Below are positions 23,591 through 34,031 of a stretch of DNA of 64,000 nt, one piece after another. The stretch covers positions 21,475,386-21,539,385 of the forward strand of contig OX344752.2 of NCBI GenBank assembly GCA_947034885.2, written 5' to 3'. The notes under the pieces were generated by a model, which saw nothing but the letters and a program-made list of their open reading frames with translations, had not been told where the DNA came from and did no database searches. The translations under genes and the position numbers were made by a program. How positions within the stretch are numbered: the stretch's first letter is position 1; every line of letters begins with the position of its first letter. Source of the stretch: Thuidium tamariscinum. Lineage: Eukaryota; Streptophyta; Bryopsida; Hypnales; Thuidiaceae.

Positions 23591-25434
23591 TTAGGGGACA
23601 ATGACAAACTAAGGTAGACATGCCTATTTGCAATCTAGCTATATTGGAGTCAATTCTAAGAGGGGTACATATTTATTTGAAGTGTGCACATGTTTCTTGA
23701 ATCAAACCCAAATGAAATTATAATTTTTCAATCAAAATCGTAATTTCTATGAATTTTTGAAGTAGACAATCCTAAATTACAAAACCGCCTTTAGGCTAGG
23801 ATCATAAACAACTTATAAACATTGTATAACCACCTAATCAACAACTAGATATTTTCTATTTAAATAGTGACACATTACTCCAACTTGTCATAAAATCCTT
23901 GATTTTGTCATAGAATGAAGGGAATTTGGGGGGGGAGGTAGAAATGGGGCCAAAACTAGAGTGATGGAAATAGGCTAGTCTAGTTGGTGGAATAGAGTTA
24001 CAAATGGAAATGGGTTGGTCTACTTTAGCTTAAGAGATTTGATTTTCTTAACTTAAAAAGTTTTCACTTTAGATCTTAACTTAATATATCATTCAAAATT
24101 AAGTTGAGAATGTAGGAAAAATAATGTGGTTGTCATTTTATTTTAAATTATTAAGTAGAAGGTACATCATAGAGGAAAAAAAATAATAGCTCTAAGGTGG
24201 AAATGTGGAAATAGAAATTCTAATCCCAATGGTGAGATTGTTTGATTAATCAATGCTAATACTACAAAACTGCTTTTTTTAAAATTAAAATTGAAGTAAG
24301 AAATGAATCCTATCTCAAACAATTTCAAAATCTTATTATTATTGCCCACAAAACAAAATGATTGATAATCTTTGCATCACCAATCTAAATAAAATGAATC
24401 AAAGTTCTAAGAAGACAAAATTACAATCTATAAGAAAAAAAATTTAATTTTTGTGGATTTGTTTTTACCTACATAATTTAGATCTAAGCTTATTGTGATA
24501 TGACTCTTGCTTTTAGGCACTAATTCAAATAAAACTACATTTCTAGAAAGCCAATAAGATTCTCTATCTTATAATAATGTTTCAAAAAGTTCCATAAAAA
24601 TTTGACATTATAGGAACTTGTACAAAATCCACTTTACCCCCTTGTAGAGACAATGAAACTTTAGAAGATTACAATCTACTAATGTATTACTTATCAAAAA
24701 GATTTTGAAATATAAAATTATGGATTGTGATTTTTTTTAAATCATCCCCATTTGATTTTTTCTAATCTCCAAGCATCATTATATTCTTATATTTCTTAGC
24801 AAGTTAGCATCTTCACCTAAATTTAAAAATTAGAAGAAACAGATTTGAATTAAAACTTCTCCGTGTAATTTATGTAAAAGTCAAAGAATCATTCTAAAAC
24901 TGTATTATTAACTAATTCGATTTCAAAATACAAAATAATGAATGGATATTTGTGTAAGAACTTCATCACTTCAATTTTTCTATTTTTCAAGCATCATTAT
25001 ATTTATGTATAATTTACCACCTTCACCAAAAATTTTAAAACTAGAGGGAAGAGATTATTTTAACTTAGAACTTCTCTTTTGTTTATATATAAATCTCATA
25101 GTCATTCTAATTGTGTGAAATTTATAACTCAGGAGGGGGGGCACTCCTGGTTTATTTAATTATAGCGTGCAATCAAATGAAAGGTGCTTTTAATTCCCTT
25201 AGCCTAAATTTTAAACAATTTTTAGAAATAAATTAGCATCACTAAAATGAGCTATTATCATTATAAATAATGAAGGGTAGAAAATAATACACAACTTTAT
25301 CAAATTTGTTTTTCTAAATAAGGGTAGCCAAAAAGGATCTCTAGAAATTTGAACTTTTATGAAGTATACTAAGTTTGAAATAAGGAATCCTATGAGCTAA
25401 ATACTATGAGAGCATGAGCTCTACATGTAAATGA

Positions 25435-25493
25435 GAGTGACAACTAATGGGTGACAACTAATGGTGACAACTAATGGTGACAACTAATGGTTG
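25435..25493. repeat. short tandem repeat, about 15 bp x 4
   Basis: GTGACAACTAATGG is repeated four times with small spacing changes. Confidence 0.8.
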
Positions 25494-25860
25494 TGCTCTT
25501 ATGAGTACTCACACTTTGAATGTGTTTGAATGAAATTGTTTAAAATGGAAGTATTGCTTATCTAGTCTCTAGCCTCTACATGTATCACATGTTTAGTCAA
25601 AGTTTTAATGACAAATTCTTTTTTCTTTGTAATTATTTGCAAAAAAAATGCAGGTCTTTCTTATGTATAATGAACATAGTGTATAATTAATTAGCACCCA
25701 AGAAAAATTCAAAATAAAGATAGGGTTATTGAAATTACCTAAGTTTAAAAATTTAGGTAAAGATAGGTCTATTTTAATTCACCAAATGTACCTACATTGC
25801 CCCCATCTTATAAGGGCTTGAATGCACGTCATGTCCTAATATATTACAAAGTGCATCCCC

Positions 25861-26156
25861 GGGGAGGACACTTCTTGTATATTTGGAGGATCCACGTGCG
25901 GCGGTGGGGTATTTTTAGGGGGGCTATCAATTACTTGTAATCATTACTTGGCAACATTAAAAGAGCTCCTATTTTACCATAAAGCGGAAAAATCAGCCAT
26001 ATTATAATCCCTATTTTATTTTTAAAACACTTTGCCTTTTTAATGTCCCCTATTTTATATGTAAATTTCTTATAAATTTTACCTAAGATTATTTAAATGT
26101 ACCCTATATTCCGCCGCATGTAGGTTATTAAAAAACGGGAAGTGTCCTCCCCTAGA
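25861..26156. mobile_element. 296-bp MITE-like element with 10-bp target duplication (Mutator-like)
   Basis: The left end GGGGAGGACACTTC is mirrored by GAAGTGTCCTCCCC at the right, followed by a few extra bases. GTGCATCCCC occurs on both flanks (25851-25860 and 26157-26166). A 9-11-bp duplication suggests a Mutator-like transposase. No coding capacity. Confidence 0.6.
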
Positions 26157-27957
26157 GTGCATCCCCCAAGATTTATAAAGTGAATTATAGGATACAAAAT
26201 AATTATTAGAATTTTGTGTAACTAAAAACTTCTCCATTTGAATTTTTCTATTTTCCAAGCATCAACATATTCATGTATTCTTCATTACCTTCACCAAAAG
26301 CTTAAAAACTAAAAAGAAGAGATTCAGATGAAAACTTTCCCTTTTCATCTAATCAAATCTTAAAGTCATTCTAATGATGTAATATTTATTAAGTGAATTT
26401 TAGAATAAAAAAGAATGCATGGATATTTGTGAACAATCTTCTCCATTTAAAATTCTCTATTTTTCAAGCATCATTATATTTGCGTACTATTTATCAATCT
26501 CCACCTTCAACAATAAATCAAAAATAAAAATGAAGAACTTTAAATTAAAAAAATTTAATTTTTATTTCTACAAATGTTATTTGAAGGCTCATCCTAATGG
26601 CAAATTATTTATCAAGCAAATTTTAGAACTCAAAATAGGGGATGGAGACTTTAATAACAACTTGCCTATTTCAATTTTTCCTATTTTCAAACCATCATCA
26701 TTGTCATGTCTTATTTAGGCACCACCTTGATTTTATCCTAAAAATTAGAGGGAAGAGATATAAGTGAAACTTCTCTTTTTTATTTATACAACTTTATTTT
26801 GAAGGCTTATCCTCATGGTGGATTATTCTATCAAATAGATTTTAGAACTCAAAATAGTAGATAAAGATTTCAATAACAATTTGCCCATAAGCCCATTTGA
26901 ATTTCTTCATTTTTCAAGCATCATGATACTCATGTTTTATTTAAACACAACCTTAATTTTGTCTTTAAAATTAGAGGCAAGAGATTAAAAAAATGAAACT
27001 CTTGTTTTAGATTTATGCAACTTTAATTTGAAGGCTCATCTTTTTGGTAAATTATTTATCAAGTGGATGTTAGAACTCAAAATAGTGGATAGAGATTTCA
27101 ATAACAATTTACCCATTTGAGTTCTCTATTTCCAAAGTACCACCATACTCATATCTTAATATTTCACCACCTTCATCTCAATCCTAAAAATTAGTGGAAA
27201 GATATTTAAATGAAAACATTTGCTTTTTGACTTACAAAAATGTCAAAGAATTGTTGTGGTAAAAAACATTTATCAAATAAATTCTAGAATACAAAATAAT
27301 AGATTGAGATTTGTACAAGAAGATATCCATTAAAATTTTCCATTCTTGAAGCATCATTCTACTCAAGTATTATTTACTACTTCAATTTAAGATTTTAAAA
27401 TAAGAAGAAAGAGATTTAAATGATAACTTCTCCTTTTAGTTTATGTAAATGTCAATGAATCATCCTCATAGTGTATTGGATTTCAAAATACAAAATAATA
27501 AATAGAGATCAATGTAGATTGTTCCCCATTTAATTTATCAATACATTAAAAATTACAATTCCATTTACATAAACATTCATACAATAATAAATTTCCCTTT
27601 CCGCAAAATCTGAATCCTCAATGAAAGTTGTGACCTTATCACTCCAATTATCCAGTAGAAAGAACTCATAGGTTAAATTAGATACACAAAAATTAAAACC
27701 TTACTATAGACAATCGAAAGTAAACAAATCTTGAGAAGAGCTTTGATATTTAGCAAATGAGATTAGACATTTAGCCATTTAGGCATTGAAGTCTAATTTC
27801 AAACATAAACATTTTCTTAGGTCACCAAACATAGAAGGTACATTAATCAATTCAGAAATTGAAGCAAGTGTAAGTACGCACAATGAGCTAGACTCTTCTT
27901 TCCCTCCATTTTTCAAAAAAATGCCATACTCTATGTTTCTTTCGCGATCACTTCTCA

Positions 27958-28665
27958 AGGGCAACCTCTTGTGGGCGACCGCGGGTGTGGGGCGACCGAA
28001 GGTAGGAGAACGCGGGTCTAGGACGACCGCGGGTGGAGGTGGGAGCCATTTCCTCAACCAAGCTCAAAAAAAGTCATTTTGGGGCCATTTTGGGCCATTT
28101 TGGGGCGACTTCGGATCTTGGGGCGACCTCTTGTGGGCGACCGCGGGTGTGGGGCGACCGAAGGTAGGAGAACGCGGGTCTAGGGCGACCGCGGGTGGAG
28201 GTGGGAGCCATTCCCTCAACCAAGCTCAAAAAAAGTCATTTTGGGGCCATTTTGGGCCATTTTGGGGCGACTTTGGGTCTTGGGGCGACCTCTTGTGGGC
28301 GACCGCGGGTGTGGGGCCACCGAAGGTAGGAGAACGCGGGTCTAGGGCGACCGCGGGTGGAGGTGGGAGCCATTCCCTCAACCAAGCTCAAAAAAAGTCA
28401 TTTTGGGGCCATTTTGGGCCATTTTGGGGCGACTTCGGGTCTTGGGGCGACCTCTTGTGGGCGACCGCGGGTGTGGGGCGACCGAAGGTAGGAGAACGCG
28501 GGTCTAGGGCGACCGCGGGTGGAGGTGGGAGCCATTCCCTCTACCAAGCTCAAAAAAAGTCATTTTGGGGCCATTTTGGGCCATTTTGGGGCGACTTCGG
28601 GTCTTGGGGCGACCTCTTGTGGGCGACCGCGGGTGTGGGGCAGTTGGAGGTGGAGGTGGGAGCCA
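27958..28665. repeat. 162-bp tandem satellite, four and a half units
   Basis: CTCTTGTGGGCGACC recurs with an exact 162-bp period (GTGGG at 27971, 28133, 28295, 28457, 28619). Each unit carries several GCGACC words and the phrase TTTTGGGGCCATTTTGGG. Because 162 is divisible by three and the unit has no stop in one frame, a 310-codon frame (27786-28718, +) crosses it. I regard that frame as incidental. Confidence 0.9.
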
Positions 28666-30415
28666 TTGCCTTGCCTTTTGTAACATTCTCTTTTATTTTG
28701 GATTTTTTTTGGCATTAGATTGAGATTTTTCAACTTGTTTACTATTTTTCCTAAAAATTAAAGAATTGTTGGTAGATGACTCTAAAATTATTCTCTGTGA
28801 ACAAGTGATAACATTTAAAGAAGAGTATAGAGAGAATGCAAGCAAAGTATAAATATACAATGGAATCTATTTTGTTTTCTATTGGAAAATTTGCCAACTT
28901 GATGAAAATTAATTAATAATATGGAAAAATACAATAGTGAAGTATTTGAAAATACATCAACATTAAGGTGCTTAATGAGGAAGTTGGGTGTATTGCTTCG
29001 AAGAAGCAAATGACAAATGGATAGTTGGTGAATTTGCTTACAGATAAACTATGGTTGATGAAGCTCTTGAAAATAGTTTCCTCCACCCATTATTTTGTAA
29101 TAGGACATGATATTCCTATATTACCATAAATGGGTAGGCCACATTGCATGCCTCTAAATTTCAAAAACTAATATAAATAAATTAACAAATTCTTTATGAT
29201 GTGCCATTTAGAAAAATATGTTGAATATCTTGTATGCAAGGTGATAAGGTGTTGAGATCTATGCATAGAATCTCAAATTTGAATTCTCTTGTGCAAATAT
29301 TTTGTAATTTTTGTTATAAAATTTACTCTCATTTGTTCATTCCTAAATTACTGCATGAAAAAGTCTACAAAATGAAATTGAAATATAACATGTAAAGAAT
29401 CAAGAATCCCCTTGTCTACATATAAAGCTATGATTCATTCTATTTGGACTAATGATTAAAAAATTATAGATAATCTTGTTTTTTGAGCAATTATAGAAAC
29501 TTCTTGAAAAATAACATATTAGATTTCATTTTGAATGCAATTTTCACAAATTTTCTAAAAAATTATTTATCAAGTTAAAATTTTCTTCCTAGAAAAATCA
29601 CACAATTAGAATTTATGTGATTCAATTCTATCCTAGAGCTATCAATAATTTATTTTTTTGTTCAACCTATTTCTACTTAACAATTTGTAAACCCCTAAGT
29701 ACTCACGTGGCTTTTTTTTAGTTGTTGCTTGACTTTGGGTAGAATTTTTGGGCATTATATTTTTTTTCAATTTAAAAAAATTGGATTGTCTTTCAACATT
29801 TACATTCAAAACTAAGATCAATGTGATCAAACAAAAATTATAAGAAAAATAGTAGGAAGTGTTTAGAATTGCATAGTGTTGAAAATTTTAATATTTGGAG
29901 AAAATTTTGATTCTTTCATTATTAGATCTTTTTCATTTTTTCACAAATCAATAGAAACCACAATTTTGACCAATCCAAAAAAAATCAAGTGCTAAAGATG
30001 AAATTTGTATTTTTGGTGATTTTTTGAAGTTATATCTTCAAAATTCATTTGAAAATAATCTAAAAACAACTTTAAAACTCTACCTATATAGATACTTTCT
30101 ATTTTTTGTGTTTCATATAATCTTTTTTGATGATAACTTCAAAAAAGTTATAGAACTTGTATTTTATCACATTTGCATTTTGTCCTAACCTTTTGGGCTT
30201 TTAGGGGTTAGAGATTGAAAACAAATTTGTTTTTTTGGAATTTTTTTTCTTAGACTTTTAAATCAATTTTTTTTAATTATAATATAACATAAAAAACAAA
30301 GTCTATAGTGCAAAAAATTTCCATGAATTACGGTCAAAGTCATTGAAATTGTAGTCCAACATTCAAAATTTTATTTTTCCAACTTGAATGCTAATATCTT
30401 CTAATGGGTGATTGC

Positions 30416-31250
30416 AAGAAACACTTGTACTATTTGTTGCGTTTTGTCACACCTTAGATTCCGATTTTTTTTTAGCCATAAATTTTGTGTTTTAGCTTCA
30501 AATGATTCAAAATTTATTGGGAAGCTACTCATGGCTATTATGTATCTATAATGAATTTTGGAGATTTTTCAAAAATAACTTATTATTTTTAAATAGCCCC
30601 AAAAATTTCTCACAATACTTGATTTAGGGGTTTTTAGCACCATTTACCTCCCCCCAAAACGAATTTTGACCTAAAATTTAGAAAAGATGGTCTCTTAGTA
30701 TATTTATAGCTACTGTCTAAATGAATTCTCAAAATAGACTTATTTTTATGTATTGTAGAAGTCCACAAAAAGAGCTTCATTTTGCATTTTTTTCCAAAGG
30801 TATAAAACATTATTTTAGTGAGTTTTTTGGTCAAATCTCATCTCCGCAAAGTTTTTCCAAATGATGTATTTTTATGTATTTTAAGAAAAAATGCAAAATG
30901 AAGCTCTCTTTGTAGACTTCTACAACACATTAAAATAAGTATTTTAAAAATTCATTTAGACAGTAGCTTTAAGTCTACTAGGAGACCATCCTCTCTAAAT
31001 TTTAGGTCAAAATTCGTTTTTTTTGCAGGTAAATGGTGCTAAAAACCCCTAAATCAAGTATTGTGAGAAATTTTTGGGGCTATTTAAAAATAATAAATTA
31101 TTTTTGAAAAATCTCCAAAATTTATTATAGATTTATAATAGCTATGAGTAGCTTCCCTACCAATTTTAAGTCATTTGGAGCAAAAAATAAAAAGTTATGG
31201 CCAAAAACAAATAAAAAACTAGGGTGTGACAAAAGGCTTTAAGTGTTTCT
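30416..31250. mobile_element. fold-back element, MITE family copy 3, arms of about 340 bp
   Basis: Begins GGGTGATTGCAAGAAAC like the MITEs at 15306 and 18710. The left arm (about 30460-30797) is repeated in reverse complement at about 30885-31225, with a loop of about 90 bp. The right terminal inverted repeat is degraded (AAGTGTTTCT). The transcript would form a long hairpin. Confidence 0.65.
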
Positions 31251-31365
31251 AAATTTTTATTTTTTGTATTCTTAGATGAGTGCAATTTTTTTAATAGCAT
31301 TAGAAGAGGTCACCCTCCTTTCTTTTTAATGCAATGGGGTTTCCCCATTTGCTAAAAAAAAATTA

Positions 31366-31394
<29 letters not shown>

Positions 31395-31396
<2 letters not shown>

Positions 31397-31500
31397 GGAA
31401 GAGGTCGCCCCTACCCGAGGTCGCCCCTACCCGAGGTCGCCCCCACCTGAGGTCGCCTCTACCAGAGGTCGCCCTCTACCCGTAGTCGCCTATCTTTTTT
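31395..31500. repeat. GAGGTCGCCC array at the right end of the hAT-like element
   Basis: Five or six GAGGTCGCC(C/T) words spaced about 18 bp, directly after an A-rich run at 31355-31397. This is the inverted counterpart of the left-end GGGCGACC array. Confidence 0.75.
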
Positions 31501-31689
31501 AGACCCGCATGCGCCTCCCAAATGTAATACATGGATGCTACATGGCATCCAGGTGGCGTTATTTACTATGTGGTAAATTTTTAAAAGTCAAAGGTAACTT
31601 TGACTCTATTGGACGTTGCGAGGGTAACCACGAGACGTCGTGTGACGTTTGGTTGTCGCGATGTCGCGTTGTCGCCAGAGAAAACCCTG

Positions 31690-31697
31690 ATCCGCGG
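31690..31697. repeat. 8-bp target site duplication, right copy
   Basis: ATCCGCGG, the partner of 22291-22298. Confidence 0.9.
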
Positions 31698-32730
31698 CCT
31701 CCGAGTCATCTGCCACATCGTTCCCCCAAGCCGCATGCAACTCACTCAACGACTTAGCAACGTCATCTCCAATACCCAACAACATCACATTTGTCCCATT
31801 CACATCAAGCGCCGGCACCCCCTCCTCTCCCTCCCTCACGGTCTTCAACAAAATGTTTCTATAAATCCCAAGATCCGGTCGCCAGTACGCCATCACAAAC
31901 TTCGTCTCTTTTCTCGTAACCCTTTCCAACTCCTCCACCATCCCCTCATCATCCAAATCGTCTCTCACTTCCACTTCCGTCCTCGACCACGGCTCTAGTT
32001 GCAACGTCACCTCCGTGACCACTCCCATCAACCCCAGTCCCCCAAGTAAGCCCTCTCCTTCCTCTGCTCCCACATCACTCACCACCACTTCGCCTTTGGC
32101 GTTCACCCACTTGAGCTTCGTCACGATTTCAGCAAGAGAGGAGCCTGCGCCATGTGCGGAAGCGGAGATAATGCCCCCAACGGTGAGATTCGCGTACATA
32201 GAGGGCGCGCCTGCTAGTACCGACATGTTGTTTGCTTTAGCCGCTTCTAAAAGACTTAGCAGCGTCATGCCGGCTTCGACTGTGAGCTGGTGAGCGTCCT
32301 TGTTGACGTCCACCACGCGGTTCATTCTGTGGAGGAGCAAGTGGATTGCTGTAACGGATCTATGATGATCTTCTGTGGGTTCTTTCTTCCCGTTGAACCC
32401 GAATTCGAGCTTGGTGCTTGCGTATTTCCCTGGGCAGACGAACCCTGCCGCGGAGTGCGTCCCACGGCGCGAGGCGCGGATCTTCACTGGGGTGCCCTTG
32501 TTTGTGTACTTCTTGATGAGCGAGCTGATTTCGGCGGTGCTTGTTACGGTGATGTGCAGGTCTGAAGTGCATTTGAAGAGGGTGGAAGCCGCGTAGAGCG
32601 TCGTGCTGGTGTCGCGGTGCGTCATGCCCTCACTCGCAATTGGGTCCTCGGCTTGGGCTACCCCTGGGACTGACAAGAGGTGCAGTAGAACTGCGATTGC
32701 AAATCCCCTCAACGCAGCTTTTCGAGACAT
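31690..32730 (-). pseudogene. oxidase pseudogene copy B, 5' part (most of exon 1)
   Basis: ATG at 32730 starts the same signal peptide and FAD-binding domain as the intact gene, with only conservative differences (for example E to K after LLEAA, and V to I in the GGVIS motif). The frame is open through exon 1 until the hAT-like element at 31689, beyond which it runs into element sequence. Promoter-side homology continues to about 33261. It could still give a truncated secreted protein, but without the C-terminal domain. Confidence 0.85.
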
Positions 32731-33261
32731 TTTGCTCCAAATTGTGGCTGTGATTACACTCAGACCCCTCTGAATCGAATCTAGATACACTCTTGTTCTG
32801 CAGCTCTGAAACAATCTTCACTCTTGTCAGCGGTGAATCCCACTACTTTCGTTGCGCAGTTGTGAATCTGCACGCTGGTTATGCAGCTTCGAATCTGGTT
32901 GTACAGGAGCTCGTTGATGGAGTGCAAATCGATCCGGAATGCAAATTTATGTCGCTCTGGTGACGATGGAGAATTGCCAGGGGCATGGAAAGCATGGCAG
33001 CTGGTTTATTAGTGTGGATTGAATTAAGTTAGTCTGCTACCGTAACGCTTTAAGCACAGTGGTTGACATCATCAGACGGACTGTTGTCCGAAAAGACGCG
33101 ATTCGAGTTGGTTTCTTGTCCGTTTGGGGGGAGACGCTAGGGATCTTCCGAGGGATCTTCTCTGGACGAGTGGTGTTTCTCTGATTGGAATTATTCTTCG
33201 GATGAGGATTGTACGACAAATGCTGATAATTTGCGTTCAGAACTTGCCCGGCCTCAGGGAT

Positions 33262-34030
33262 AAGGGAGGAGGCTCAGAAATCGCTCATCTAAGGGCTGGT
33301 CCGCCTTTTTCATGTATCTCTTGAGATGAAAATATTTTTAGCTTATTTTTCAGTCAAAGAGAAATAGATGAGAAATCTAACACAACTCGTTTCATATTTT
33401 TTGAAGCATTATTGAATTAGTTATGAATTTTCAAACACAATCTGATGTAGGTCCCTATTTGTGATCATAGGCCCTTGGAAATCCATCCATGCATATTTTG
33501 AAAAAAAATCAGGGCTTGTTCAAAAACTAGCATTGCTATATGCATAAAGTAATTGACATGGTTTCTAAAAGTGTCCCTTTCAAAATCTGAAATGAATGCT
33601 TGATTTAATCATTATTTCATATTTTTCAATACTTGTAAGAAGGTAGTTGAACAATGAATTCTAATTTTGAATTAAATTAGTAGGCACTTAGCTACTTAGT
33701 TAGGAATGAACCAAGTCTAGTTTTTAAACCATCCATTGAAGAAGTAAAAACAATCATTCCATCTTGATTAATGAGATGAAAGTTATAGGAGTTTTAGTTT
33801 GTAGTTAGTTTACGGGTAGTTATGGAATGTATGTTCTAAAATAAACTTTGAGGTCATTTATTTTACCCAATTTTTAACATTTTTGAACAAAACAAAAACA
33901 TTGGGTGCATATTGCTTATTATAACATTAAAACCGTCGAGATTGGCAAATTTCAATTCAATTATTAAATTCTAAACAATTTAGTTTTAACTAATATTTAA
34001 CTAATTATGGACAAATCCATAGTCCAGAAA
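33262..34030. other. AT-rich intergenic sequence, no gene seen
   Basis: It contains the inverted partner (about 33700-33990) of the repeat at 20560-20835. Nothing else was recognised. Confidence 0.4.
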
Positions 34031-34031
34031 T

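Larger units (their letters stand above)
24660..27530. repeat. ancient satellite-like tandem repeat of about 208-227 bp, interrupted
   Basis: A landmark resembling TTTTTCAAGCATCATTATA recurs at about 24771, 24989, 26257, 26465, 26689, 26916, 27134 and 27350, followed each time by a related CACCTTCA...AAAATTAGAGG...GAGATT...TTCTC context. Spacing is 208-227 bp. Units are clearly diverged. The run is broken between about 25130 and 26170 by unrelated sequence including a MITE. Confidence 0.65.
22299..31689. mobile_element. 9,391-bp non-autonomous hAT-like transposon inserted in oxidase pseudogene exon 1
   Basis: The boundaries are exact because the empty site is preserved in copy A. Both ends read CAGGGTTTTCT inward and are flanked by ATCCGCGG. 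An 8-bp target duplication with CAGGG termini is the hAT signature. The inside has GGGCGACC arrays near the left end, GGTCGCCC arrays near the right end, three 314-332-bp repeats, a degenerate satellite of about 220 bp, a 162-bp satellite, a MULE-type MITE and a fold-back element. I see no hAT transposase frame, so the element must have moved in trans. Confidence 0.85.

Noticed and set aside
27786..28718. 310-codon open frame (+) with four 54-residue repeats
   Set aside because: It exists because a 162-bp GC-rich satellite has no stop in one frame. No start context, splice signals or recognisable domain.
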